NCBI GenBank assembly: GCA_027310735.1
Contig: DAIDAH010000010.1
Location: 1 to 21,152 of the forward strand
DNA: 21,152 nt
Reading direction: 5' to 3'
Origin: Methylotenera sp.
GTDB lineage: Bacteria; Pseudomonadota; Gammaproteobacteria; Burkholderiales; Methylophilaceae
A program made the translations under genes and the position numbers. Below, piece by piece: positions 1-8,065 of this stretch. The notes under the pieces were generated by a model. It did no database searches. It had not been told where the DNA came from and saw only the letters and a program-made list of their open reading frames with translations. The stretch's first letter is position 1; every line of letters begins with the position of its first letter.

Positions 1-3000
1 TGCTTGGCACATACGCCCAACGCTCAGTACCGTCTGCCGCATCAAAAGCATGTAGCATGCCATCATTGGTACCCATGTATACTGTATTGGTTCGCGTTGT
101 TGCTACCTTAAATGCATCATAACCGGCATCCAAATAACTGAAGTTTGGCTTGCCTACGAACACTGGTGCAGACTCAAGCGCATCTCCCATTACAGATGGG
201 CGGTAGCGGAACAAACGATTGACTGCGGTATTACTAGTGTTATTTTCATAACCTTTCTGACCGCGAAGGTAATTCACCAAATTATCTTCTTTAGCAATAG
301 TTTGCTGCGTCGTTGGATCTAAAGATGACCATTGACTAAGATTAGAACTTAGAAAAGCACTCTTAAAATTAGTCTGTTGGGCAGTACTCAAATTACTATA
401 AGTAAAATTCGCAAGACTTCCACCTTTGTTCATCCAAATAGTACGAGTATCTGCACTTGCTTGCACTTTAGAGCGCAATGTTCCCGTACATGCTTTCGGC
501 ACTTCTAATGCACAGCTTGTGGCTGGAATCGAAGTACCATCACCCCATGCACTTGGTGCACTACAGCTTGTTGCATTTGGTGTAACGCAGTAATAATTTG
601 CACCGCTATTCAACGTAACAATTGAACTTGGCGAAACGCATGATGTCGTGACCACATCCTCCACACACCAACTTGCAGCACCGCTGACAGCTCCCGTGCT
701 AAGATCAATAGTGCGCGCCTCCAGATTACCTGCCCATTGCACCGTTGTATAACTTGCCACATAAGCAAAATTATCGCCGGCTACAGGATTCAAGGTGCTG
801 GTTGCTGCGGCAGCACCAGCCCCGACTTTTGAATCAATCTCTGACAAAGCATCACTGAGCCCTTGCGTCATCTGTGCAGGATCTTTGGCACTAAAGTAAG
901 TGCCCTGACCATTAACCGCGGCATGCCAGAGATCATCCACAGCACTTTCGGTATTAGCTACTGGCACTGGCCAATCTACCGTAGGCGAACCAAAACCATT
1001 TTTAAGGTCATAAAAATCGCCGGATGTTGCAGTCTTATAGTCACTGGAATACATAAGAGCCCCATCCACGCCCAGCCCCATCGTAAAGGTAGTCATGTGT
1101 TGCTTGACATTGTTATCACTACTACTGACAAACACATTGTCTGTGCATACATCAAAACCCAAAGCACCGGTACAGTTACTAAAACTTGCATTACGCAAAT
1201 CTGTGTCATAGTAATATTTGGCAGCATCAGCAAGTGAATCCGAGCTGGCCGTCGGCCCTTCATACATTGGGCGAGGTGTACTGCCGCCATCCATATTGCC
1301 TACTGAAGCCCCTGTAACGCCCTGCACATCACTAGCTGTATCAGAATTCCAATAACCATCGGTTGATAAGATCGTAAAGCTTTGTTGGCAGGAATACTGC
1401 ACTGGATCATTCGCCACTGAACCATTAAAAGTCGTACCCTTCAATTTTCCTGCATATAATCGCCCTGCCGTAGTCAAGGCGGTACGTAGCGGGGTCGAGT
1501 TATTAGGTTTAGCAGCAAACAGCTTGTTATACCAATTGGTTTTTTGTGTGGCACCAAATGTATCAACATTCAAAAAATCACTGCCTGTATTATTATTGAT
1601 AGAGAAATACCCTACCCGATAACTACTATCAATGACATCGAAGGCCAAACTAGCAGCTGTTTTAATGGATTGTATACGCGTTTGATAGTAAGTCCACCAG
1701 TTAGCAAAGTTCGTCATTTCTTCACTATAGGTACAAGTACTGCCAGCACAGTCTGTACGTGCTGTCGCCTTAGGGTAGCTCGTCACACTAGGTACAATAT
1801 CTGTGCGCACAAATGAACCTGGGTAGCTGGCTGACTGCGCAGGCACTTCAGGAATATAATCATGGGCAGGAGTTGCATCAGAGCCGCCTGATGGCCCTGT
1901 ATTTGTAGTCACAGTGAGTCGCCTCACAGAAAAGCTAGAACAGGCAGAAACCCCAGGGGGTGCAGAAATTGAGCAACTTAAAGACGAGGTCGTTGTGCCG
2001 CCATTCTTAGTACATGAAATTGAATATCCAGCATTCGTTGTACCGTTTATAGTAGAGTAAAGTGCATTTAGCATAGTACTTGTAGAGCTACTGTTGGCAG
2101 TACTGAAAACACCAGACGTACCTACATACGTGCCATTACATGTAATGTAGGCATCATTTCTATTTTTCGAAACATTAGTGATAACAAGTGTGCCGTTTGC
2201 TGGAGCAACCGCTGCTGTTGCTGGAGCCGCCGGGATAGCGGGTTGGTAAGCTGTCGCTGGCTGCATAAACATGGTCGGGTAGCGCACATGGGTAAAGGAG
2301 CCGGAAAGCCGAGTAGCCTGACATGTGCCTGCGGCCGGTGTTGCCGCAATCGCATTGGCACTACTATTACACCAGCGTACCTTGGCTGGGTGGCTAAATG
2401 TAGTCGTCTTTGTAAATTGACAATTGGTTAATCTTGCAGAGTCACAATACTCACCAGGGTTAATGGTGTAATAATGTGGCCCCCAATATCTGGAGGCCGT
2501 AGTTGGGGCAAGTGGAGATCCTGTCGCCACTAAACCACTACCCGTAGCAGTAACAGCAGAATGCAGTATTGTATAGCTCTTACCATTCACAGTATTGGGC
2601 GACGTAGTGGGCAAAATGTAATTGTCATTACGCAAACAATCGCTGTAACTAGAATCGGTACACCATTCATCATCAGTGTAACCAGTCACGAGATTAGTAG
2701 AAGATGTACTCTGTACGTTATAAGCATCGTTTTTTACAGAAGTCCATGTCGTTTGGCTCGCTTTACTCGTACCATCAGCATTCATCGCTGGCTTATATCG
2801 AATCGCAGGATTGTAATACACACCATTAAAATCACTACTTCTGAACGGTGGTTGATCAGTACAGTTTGCATTGTATGAGCCGGATGTTGTGCTTTTACAA
2901 ATACTGTCATTTGCCCAGTCTGGCAAATAATTCGACGCCATACTGCCCGAGTCATCCAAAATAAGCATCACGTTCGGCAATACAGAGGTCGTTGTGGCAG

Positions 3001-3127
3001 TGGCTAATGGTGCGGTGGCTAAATTAACTGTCGCAGCATGAGTCGATACTGGCAGCATAATGCTTGTTATTAGCATTATGCTTAGAGTCAATCTTGGGAA
3101 ATAGTACTGTTGTAAATGGCGCTTCAT
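1..3127 (-). CDS. pilY1: PilY1-type pilus tip/adhesin protein, C-terminus beyond the left edge
   Basis: PilY1/PilC proteins sit at the tip of type IV pili, where they promote pilus assembly, adhesion and surface sensing. The first 1042 residues are visible and the frame stays open to the left edge. A signal peptide (about residues 1-31, ending STHA) is followed by a von Willebrand A-like domain with the metal-site motif DDSGSM at residues 58-63 (DxSxS). A Ser/Thr/Asn-rich stretch with several Cys lies at about 311-409. The motif LSTDGYW is near 583, and the start of the C-terminal beta-propeller is seen at about 1017-1042 (YMGTNDGMLHAFDAADGTE). The start is supported by AGGAG overlapping the pilX stop codon (TAGGAG) with a 6-base spacer, so translation is probably coupled to pilX. 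It is the last visible gene of the minor pilin operon. The propeller and any calcium-binding loop lie outside the window. Confidence 0.93.
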   Translation of the reverse strand, partial: MKRHLQQYYFPRLTLSIMLITSIMLPVSTHAATVNLATAPLATATTTSVLPNVMLILDDSGSMASNYLPDWANDSICKSTTSGSYNANCTDQPPFRSSDFNGVYYNPAIRYKPAMNADGTSKASQTTWTSVKNDAYNVQSTSSTNLVTGYTDDEWCTDSSYSDCLRNDNYILPTTSPNTVNGKSYTILHSAVTATGSGLVATGSPLAPTTASRYWGPHYYTINPGEYCDSARLTNCQFTKTTTFSHPAKVRWCNSSANAIAATPAAGTCQATRLSGSFTHVRYPTMFMQPATAYQPAIPAAPATAAVAPANGTLVITNVSKNRNDAYITCNGTYVGTSGVFSTANSSSTSTMLNALYSTINGTTNAGYSISCTKNGGTTTSSLSCSISAPPGVSACSSFSVRRLTVTTNTGPSGGSDATPAHDYIPEVPAQSASYPGSFVRTDIVPSVTSYPKATARTDCAGSTCTYSEEMTNFANWWTYYQTRIQSIKTAASLAFDVIDSSYRVGYFSINNNTGSDFLNVDTFGATQKTNWYNKLFAAKPNNSTPLRTALTTAGRLYAGKLKGTTFNGSVANDPVQYSCQQSFTILSTDGYWNSDTASDVQGVTGASVGNMDGGSTPRPMYEGPTASSDSLADAAKYYYDTDLRNASFSNCTGALGFDVCTDNVFVSSSDNNVKQHMTTFTMGLGVDGALMYSSDYKTATSGDFYDLKNGFGSPTVDWPVPVANTESAVDDLWHAAVNGQGTYFSAKDPAQMTQGLSDALSEIDSKVGAGAAAATSTLNPVAGDNFAYVASYTTVQWAGNLEARTIDLSTGAVSGAASWCVEDVVTTSCVSPSSIVTLNSGANYYCVTPNATSCSAPSAWGDGTSIPATSCALEVPKACTGTLRSKVQASADTRTIWMNKGGSLANFTYSNLSTAQQTNFKSAFLSSNLSQWSSLDPTTQQTIAKEDNLVNYLRGQKGYENNTSNTAVNRLFRYRPSVMGDALESAPVFVGKPNFSYLDAGYDAFKVATTRTNTVYMGTNDGMLHAFDAADGTERWAYVPS

Positions 3128-3136
3128 GGCGAACTC

Positions 3137-3736
3137 CTAATATACGAATGCCTGCGTATAACTTACAGTGTTTTTGGGACCAGTTACTTTAACGGTAACT
3201 CGGTACATTAAGCTATCGCTTGCCGCATCTGGCAAGCAGTTCGTGACATCACAATTACCAAACGAATCCGTACGGTCTCCTGGCGGTCCATATAAGCAAT
3301 GACTGGAGTCAGATGCTCCAAGGTGTTTACACATGCGTTGAACAATGTAATTAATCATGTTGCCGCTACTATCCCTACCTGCCGTAATCCCCGCGCCAGT
3401 AGCCATGGCGGCGCTTGCATTAACTAAAGCCTTAAAGTCACCTGTAGAGGTTGCATAATAGCCATTTGTGGCGCTATCACCTGTGACTGCGCTTTGATTA
3501 TTGGTAATCCAGGAAATCGCGGTTTCTACACCACTATCTGCAGAAACTGTTGCCGACTGCTTGAATCCCAAATTACCGGCAATCATTGTGTTTGTATCAA
3601 CTGAGCGAATAAGCGCAACAGCAGCAAGCGACATGACGACTAACGCAATCAAGGCAATAAAAAGCACAACGCCCCTCTCTTTATCACTACAGTCTTGGCC
3701 GTTTTTAACTGAGGAAATGCTTAACTTTTGACTCAT
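3137..3736 (-). CDS. pilX: Minor pilin-like assembly protein PilX
   Basis: PilX is a minor pilin that joins PilV, PilW and FimU in the complex that primes pilus assembly and carries PilY1. From the chosen start the protein has 199 residues. A charged leader ends in ERG at residues 20-22, followed by a hydrophobic helix (VVLFIALIALVVMSLAAVAL). Residue +5 after the presumed cleavage site is Ile and not the usual Glu; absence of this Glu is known for PilX-type N-termini. The Cys residues in the C-terminal half could form disulfides. I chose the ATG at 3736 because AGGA stands about 7 bases upstream. An in-frame ATG at 3751 overlaps the pilW stop (TAATG) and would add five residues, but has no ribosome binding site. 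It lies between pilW and pilY1. Confidence 0.88.
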   Translation of the reverse strand: MSQKLSISSVKNGQDCSDKERGVVLFIALIALVVMSLAAVALIRSVDTNTMIAGNLGFKQSATVSADSGVETAISWITNNQSAVTGDSATNGYYATSTGDFKALVNASAAMATGAGITAGRDSSGNMINYIVQRMCKHLGASDSSHCLYGPPGDRTDSFGNCDVTNCLPDAASDSLMYRVTVKVTGPKNTVSYTQAFVY

Positions 3737-3750
3737 GGCGATTCCTAGCA

Positions 3751-4848
3751 TTACAGTACACTTTTTGCCCAGATCATACTGCGTATCGGGATAATCGTTT
3801 CATAGACACGGTAGCGATAGCGCTGCCAATCTGCATTGTTTGAAAGGTCAATTTTTGGAGCTGCATCCACGTTAGTGTCATCCCATGCGCATGGCCCATT
3901 ATTAACGATGCCCTTTGCTGTTGTGCAAGTGTTGGTCACAATATCTTTTTCTAGTAAGCCATTGCGTGCAACAATAGCAACCCGAATAGCTTTGATGCGA
4001 TTGCGATCAGTCACGCTCATCGCACCACCCCAAGTTGCACCGCTGGCATCAACCCACTGGGTGATTTGGTTGCTATTACCTGCTATTGAAATACCATACT
4101 GAGCTTGAATATTCACAATCTCTGCTACATTTGGAACGCCATTACGCTCCAATTGATTGTTGTTCATAGCATAAGTAAATGCACTCCACCCTCCCATGCA
4201 GGATACGCTGGAAGTAGTAACTACACCTGTACCATCTCTTAGCTCTATATGCGTTGTGTCAGGCGGTGTACTCGGCACCGGTACCAGCCTAATATCTGAC
4301 GGACCAATCACATTGGTAATCTGACACGTAGTACCACTAGTTACCAAGGCAACATCATTCACTTGACATCCCATATTATTATCAACCCCAACCCTTATAG
4401 CCTGCGGATCACTAGCTGTAGCGATAGATGCTATCGCGTTAATAATAACGGGTATACCTCCTGAGGGCGTAGTACCATAGCGCACAGTAATTGCATCACT
4501 TGCTCCAGCTGCCGAACCGCCATCCGTAATGGTTACAGGAGAAACATTACTGCCAACCGGCGTAAAAGTAGTACAAAATAATGGTGAGTTTTTAGAGACA
4601 AAAACAGGTAAACCAAAACCAGCCAACTGTACATCGCGCTGTACATTATAGAGTGCAATATTGCCATTAGTTTGCGCATCAGCAGTACCCATGGTGCTGC
4701 GTTTCTGCCCTTCAAACACGGAAAAAACTTGCATAATTACTAGCGTCACCAACAAGCCAATTACCAAACCGACCAATATCTCTATTAAACTAAAACCTGC
4801 CTGTGTCCGTGATGGACGCATAGACTGGCGTTGAAAAATGGAGGTCAT
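3751..4848 (-). CDS. pilW: Minor pilin PilW
   Basis: PilW is a large minor pilin of the type IV pilus initiation complex in the inner membrane and pilus tip. The 365-residue protein has a basic leader, a prepilin peptidase site AG/FSLIE with cleavage after Gly18 and Glu at +5, then a hydrophobic helix (about residues 19-45) and a long beta-rich domain with several Cys. Length fits the PilW family, which is larger than ordinary pilins. The ATG at 4848 is used here. A TTG at 4854, overlapping the pilV TGA stop, would add two residues (TTG-ATT-ATG); either way initiation is tightly coupled to the end of pilV. The stop codon abuts an ATG of the pilX frame. Confidence 0.9.
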   Translation of the reverse strand: MTSIFQRQSMRPSRTQAGFSLIEILVGLVIGLLVTLVIMQVFSVFEGQKRSTMGTADAQTNGNIALYNVQRDVQLAGFGLPVFVSKNSPLFCTTFTPVGSNVSPVTITDGGSAAGASDAITVRYGTTPSGGIPVIINAIASIATASDPQAIRVGVDNNMGCQVNDVALVTSGTTCQITNVIGPSDIRLVPVPSTPPDTTHIELRDGTGVVTTSSVSCMGGWSAFTYAMNNNQLERNGVPNVAEIVNIQAQYGISIAGNSNQITQWVDASGATWGGAMSVTDRNRIKAIRVAIVARNGLLEKDIVTNTCTTAKGIVNNGPCAWDDTNVDAAPKIDLSNNADWQRYRYRVYETIIPIRSMIWAKSVL

Positions 4849-4850
4849 AA

Positions 4851-5243
4851 TCAAGCCCCCCCCATAATGCGGGCATTAGTTGTCACGTTATGCACTTCAG
4901 TTTCCCCGGGTTGCTGCCAGGTAATTACAATCATTACCTGACCTGCGGCAGGTAATGTTACTGAGCTTTTACCATTAGGCAATTCTGAAACCACAGTGTC
5001 AGCTGCAACTATATTGGCCGGATCAGCCCACAATTCACCCAGTTTTTGCTGTGCGATATAACTGGCTTCAGCACGGTAGGTTGACGCAGTCGTGTTATGC
5101 ACCATGGCGGCCTGCAGGCCAACCAAAGCAAGAATGCCCATAGAGAAAATTAACACTGCAATCAAAGACTCCAGCAATACAACGCCTTGTTGAGACTTTG
5201 CAATCGGCTGAGGCGCAATAAAAGAAACGTGGGGAGTAAGCAT
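4851..5243 (-). CDS. pilV: Minor pilin PilV
   Basis: PilV belongs to the minor pilins that prime type IV pilus assembly and link to PilY1. The 130-residue product has a 20-residue leader ending QQG, then VVLLESLIAVLIFSMGIL with Glu at +5, a class III signal/pilin helix typical of the PilV family. The rest is a short globular domain. The start has a GAGGA ribosome binding site about 8 bases upstream and lies 13 bases after the fimT-like stop codon. The gene end overlaps the possible TTG start of pilW. The protein is somewhat short for a PilV, with no sign of truncation. Confidence 0.88.
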   Translation of the reverse strand: MLTPHVSFIAPQPIAKSQQGVVLLESLIAVLIFSMGILALVGLQAAMVHNTTASTYRAEASYIAQQKLGELWADPANIVAADTVVSELPNGKSSVTLPAAGQVMIVITWQQPGETEVHNVTTNARIMGGA

Positions 5244-5256
5244 TACATTTTCCTCA

Positions 5257-5811
5257 TTAACATTTTCGCGGATCCGATGCCGCTAGCGTTGTAGAAGGAT
5301 CACACATTCGTGTATTACCACCAACGCCAATCGTTACTCGCAGTGGCCGACTATCGGCAACAGACAGTGTCGCAGAACTAAGATCTACCTGCGTAAAAGG
5401 AACTGGATCAGTAGCATCCGTACTCACCGTGCCAAGATTGTTAAATACGACCGTATCACTATCTGCAGGTATCGTCACAACAGTAACATCCGTTGAGGAA
5501 CCATCGCTAGCTGTACGTTGCTGTATTACAGATGGGCAATCGGGCTCGACAGGGACAACACATCCAACAGTCCAACCCGAATTTGCATCCAACTCAAACT
5601 CCACTTTCGTGTTGTGTTTCACAGCCTCGGCACGTGCTAATTGCAGACCGTTCTGAATAGATTCGGCCCCAGTGCGAACACGCGTATTATGTATCCAAGC
5701 ATTGTAACTAGGCATACCCAATGTAACGAGAATTGCCATGATTGCAATACCAACCATCAGTTCAACAAGACTGAATCCTGACTGCTTATAATGTAGAGAT
5801 AACTTTAACAT
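5257..5811 (-). CDS. fimT: FimT/FimU-like (GspH-type) minor pilin
   Basis: This is a pseudopilin/minor pilin of the FimT/FimU (GspH) family. FimU primes pilus assembly, and FimT proteins have been linked to DNA binding during natural transformation. The 184-residue product has a 12-residue leader ending QSG, then FSLVELMVGIAIMAILVTLG with Glu at +5. The conserved segment GLQLARAEAVKHNTKVEF (about residues 54-71) is typical of the GspH domain. Two Cys pairs are possible (CVVPVEPDC and the C-terminal CDPST...RKC). Its ATG overlaps the last 7 bases of the upstream pilE-like gene. From sequence alone I cannot separate FimT from FimU, so the symbol is tentative. Confidence 0.85.
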   Translation of the reverse strand: MLKLSLHYKQSGFSLVELMVGIAIMAILVTLGMPSYNAWIHNTRVRTGAESIQNGLQLARAEAVKHNTKVEFELDANSGWTVGCVVPVEPDCPSVIQQRTASDGSSTDVTVVTIPADSDTVVFNNLGTVSTDATDPVPFTQVDLSSATLSVADSRPLRVTIGVGGNTRMCDPSTTLAASDPRKC

Positions 5812-6266
5812 GTCCCACTTTTGCTAGTTAGCCAGCAACCAGTTCCTGTTGTGCCATCATAGGTAGACGTTTTAGCATTACTTTGATCAATGCTAAATGC
5901 AAAACCTGACATATCGGATGTACTGTTAGTAGCTTTAATCGTAAATGTCGTGGCATCGCTAGTACAGGCATAAGTAAAATACTTGCCTGCAACAGGACAT
6001 GGACCACCCACATAAGTACGATTATCTTGAAAAAACTGTTCCATTTTCACTCTTCCAGTCGCAAGATCAGTAGTGGCCTCAGCAGCCTTCCCTTTCTTAA
6101 CATAATTCGTATAGCTTGGCATTGCAATACTGGCCAAAATACCAATAATCGCCACTACTACCATCAACTCAATCAAGGTAAAGCCTTTATGATTTGAATC
6201 AACACGAATGCTGGCTAATTGATTATTAACAGACTGATACTGATGCAAGCTTTCTAAAGTACCCAT
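5805..6266 (-). CDS. pilE: PilE-like type IV pilin, first gene of the minor pilin operon
   Basis: This 153-residue protein is a type IV pilin of the PilE minor-pilin group. The prepilin site KG/FTLIELMVVVAIIGILASIA has cleavage after Gly28 and Glu33 at +5. Cys residues in the C-terminal domain (GGPC, YAC, TGC, SGTC) could form the two disulfides seen in this group; the segment ACTSDATTFTIKAT resembles other PilE proteins. The 28-residue leader is long for a class III signal (usually under about 20). The start is nevertheless well supported: AGGAG stands 6 bases before the ATG and no alternative ATG or GTG with a good site follows before the cleavage site. It is the first gene of the operon, whereas pilE usually comes last, after pilY1. 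Confidence 0.9.
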   Translation of the reverse strand: MGTLESLHQYQSVNNQLASIRVDSNHKGFTLIELMVVVAIIGILASIAMPSYTNYVKKGKAAEATTDLATGRVKMEQFFQDNRTYVGGPCPVAGKYFTYACTSDATTFTIKATNSTSDMSGFAFSIDQSNAKTSTYDGTTGTGCWLTSKSGTC

Positions 6267-6327
6267 ATTCCACTCCTTTTTTACTTACTAGAATCATGCA
6301 TAGGCTTATTACCCATGTCTAGCAACA

Positions 6328-6340
6328 ACCGATAATCGGT
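6328..6340. repeat. Short perfect inverted repeat upstream of the pilus operon
   Basis: ACCGAT-A-ATCGGT is a perfect 6+1+6 palindrome in the 238-base divergent region between the pilin operon (start 6266, minus) and the LptM-type gene (start 6505, plus). It lies about 62 bases upstream of pilE. Its size and placement fit a dimeric regulator site, but no convincing sigma-70 or sigma-54 promoter could be fixed next to it. The rest of the 6267-6504 region is AT-rich with no other feature I can support. Confidence 0.35.
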
Positions 6341-6504
6341 AAAACCATACAGACAAGCGGCAGATTATTGTTAATACACTTCGCCCTAGCCATTAAGGTA
6401 ATGTTTCAAATAAAACTTGTCTCAATCAAACTGAATGCACCTTTATGTTAAAATTTGCTTGTCAATAAAACTACAATCGACTCAGCACCACAAGGCCTTA
6501 ACTT

Positions 6505-6645
6505 ATGCAAAAAATCACTGTTTGGATATTTATTCGCTTATTACTTCTAGTGACAATAAGTTGCGCACTAAATGGCTGCGGCACAAAAGGTGCGTTATAC
6601 ATCCCGGAGCGACAATATCCGCAAGAAACTCCTACCCAAAAATAA
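6505..6645 (+). CDS. lptM: LptM (YifL)-type small outer-membrane lipoprotein
   Basis: LptM is a small lipoprotein that helps disulfide maturation of the LptD/LptE lipopolysaccharide translocon. The 46-residue product has a lipoprotein signal (hydrophobic stretch VWIFIRLLLLVTISCAL, lipobox LNGC with Cys at residue 26). Directly after the lipidated Cys comes GTKGALYIPE, matching the family hallmark C-G-x-K-G-x-L-Y-x-P of E. coli YifL. An AAGG about 9 bases upstream may serve as ribosome binding site. It ends 41 bases before lysA, the classical neighbour of yifL-like genes, which supports the assignment. A longer open frame (6435-6677) overlaps it in another frame but shows no protein features. 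Confidence 0.85.
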   Translation: MQKITVWIFIRLLLLVTISCALNGCGTKGALYIPERQYPQETPTQK

Positions 6646-6686
6646 GCCAAGCCATCCAAATTTATTCAACTTTATAAGCCATTACC

Positions 6687-7937
6687 GTGAACTCATTTAC
6701 ACTTAAAAACGCTACACTACATGCTGAAAATGTAGCGCTTAATCATATTGCCAATGAATTTGGCACACCTTGCTATATTTATTCAAAATCAGCACTCACC
6801 CAAGCTTTTGAGCGTTTTAGTGCAGGTTTTGCCGATAGCAATCACTTGGTGTGCTTTGCGGTAAAGTCTAATCCTAGCCTTGCCATTTTGAACTTATTTG
6901 CAAAGCTTGGCGCTGGATTTGATATTGTTTCTGGGGGTGAACTCGCCAGAGTAATCGCTGCTGGTGGAGACCCTGCAAAAGTAGTTTTTTCTGGTGTAGG
7001 TAAAACTGAGGCCGAAATGCAAGCAGCATTGAACGCTGGCATTTTTTGTTTCAATGTAGAATCAGCCAGCGAATTAGCGCGCTTAAATAAAGTAGCTGGC
7101 AACATGAACAAAGTGGCGCCAGTATCACTGCGTGTTAACCCCAATGTAGATGCAAAAACACACCCTTATATATCTACTGGCTTAAAAAACAATAAGTTTG
7201 GTGTTGCATATGAGGATGCGCTTAATATCTACTTGCAAGGCGCAGCCATGCCAAATATCGCCATTCATGGCGTAGACTGCCATATTGGCTCACAAATCAC
7301 CGAGCTGTCACCATTTTTAGATGCTTTTGATCGTGTGCTGGCACTAGTAGATGCACTTGAACAAAATGACATTCATATTCAACACATTGATGCTGGCGGC
7401 GGCATTGGCATTTGTTATAACGATGAAACCCCGCCTGAATTTACTGCTTATGCCGCAGCCATGCGCGCTAAACTGGGTGCTCGAAACATTAAACTAGTGT
7501 TCGAACCAGGCCGTGCTTTGGTGGGTAATGCGGGTGTTTTACTGACTAAAGTAGAGTATTTAAAACATACTGAAGCAAAAAACTTTGCCATTGTGGATGC
7601 GGCCATGAATGACTTGATGCGCCCAGCACTCTACGATGCTTATCATGACATTAAAGCCGTGCAACCACGCGACGCTGCAGCTGAAACTTATGAAATCGTT
7701 GGGCCCGTATGTGAAAGTGGTGACTTTCTCGGCCATGATAGAGCACTCGCATTAGCAGAAGGCGACTTACTAGCCATTATGTCAGCAGGCGCTTACGGTA
7801 TGAGCATGTCTAGCAACTACAATACCCGTCCACGTGCCGCTGAAGTGATGGTAGATGGCGAGCAATGCCATTTGATTAGAAAGCGTGAACAGATTAGTGA
7901 CCTATTTGCTTTAGAAAGCACACTACCAAATAATTAA
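6687..7937 (+). CDS. lysA: Diaminopimelate decarboxylase
   Basis: LysA is a cytoplasmic PLP enzyme that decarboxylates meso-diaminopimelate to L-lysine, the last step of lysine synthesis. The 416-residue protein has the family's normal length. The PLP lysine is K60 (CFAVKSN). Other visible motifs are HIGSQ at 199-203, the phosphate-binding GGGIG at 237-241, EPGR at 273-276, CESGDF at 342-347 (active-site Cys donated across the dimer) and YGMSMSSNYNTRPR at 370-383. Start is GTG at 6687, giving an N-terminus that fits other LysA proteins; the ribosome binding site is weak. It probably forms an operon with the upstream lptM; dapF, which often follows, is absent here. Confidence 0.97.
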   Translation: MNSFTLKNATLHAENVALNHIANEFGTPCYIYSKSALTQAFERFSAGFADSNHLVCFAVKSNPSLAILNLFAKLGAGFDIVSGGELARVIAAGGDPAKVVFSGVGKTEAEMQAALNAGIFCFNVESASELARLNKVAGNMNKVAPVSLRVNPNVDAKTHPYISTGLKNNKFGVAYEDALNIYLQGAAMPNIAIHGVDCHIGSQITELSPFLDAFDRVLALVDALEQNDIHIQHIDAGGGIGICYNDETPPEFTAYAAAMRAKLGARNIKLVFEPGRALVGNAGVLLTKVEYLKHTEAKNFAIVDAAMNDLMRPALYDAYHDIKAVQPRDAAAETYEIVGPVCESGDFLGHDRALALAEGDLLAIMSAGAYGMSMSSNYNTRPRAAEVMVDGEQCHLIRKREQISDLFALESTLPNN

Positions 7938-7954
7938 TCAGCCTAAAAGAAAAG

Positions 7955-7983
7955 TTGCACACACTCTCGACTCAGCGTAAATT
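7955..7983 (+). promoter_or_regulatory. Possible sigma-70 promoter for the secreted micropeptide gene
   Basis: TTGCAC (7955-7960) and TAAATT (7978-7983) are separated by 17 bases and lie upstream of the small secreted protein gene at 8066. Both boxes are imperfect. The leader would be about 75 bases long and contains a 6-bp hairpin (TTGGTA...TACCAA, 7990-8012). Read-through from lysA is the alternative. Confidence 0.3.
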
Positions 7984-8065
7984 CCGATATTGGTAGGGAA
8001 AGGTCTTACCAACAAAAAATTATTTTAATAATAATGCGGTTTACATTGCAAATTGAGGAGAAGAA

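Noticed and set aside
863..2878. Several plus-strand open frames opposite pilY1
   Set aside because: They lie antisense to a continuous PilY1 frame, show Thr/Ile/Cys-rich compositions typical of shadow frames and have no domains or ribosome binding sites.
1..3127. Possible frameshift near the 3' side of pilY1
   Set aside because: It came from a one-base indexing error for the start codon. With the ATG at 3127-3125 the frame is continuous to the left edge and the propeller motif is in frame.
6267..6504. Sigma-54 or sigma-70 promoter for the pilus operon
   Set aside because: No GG-N10-GC element with the right context was found, and the best -35/-10 pairs had poor boxes or spacing, so no promoter is claimed.
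6435..6677. 80-codon plus-strand open frame overlapping lptM
   Set aside because: It has no protein features and lies in a different frame from the lipoprotein, which has signal, lipobox and family motif.
7990..8012. Hairpin TTGGTA...TACCAA as a terminator after lysA
   Set aside because: The stem is only 6 bp and is followed by an A-rich stretch, not a T run. It is more likely a weak leader structure, if anything.
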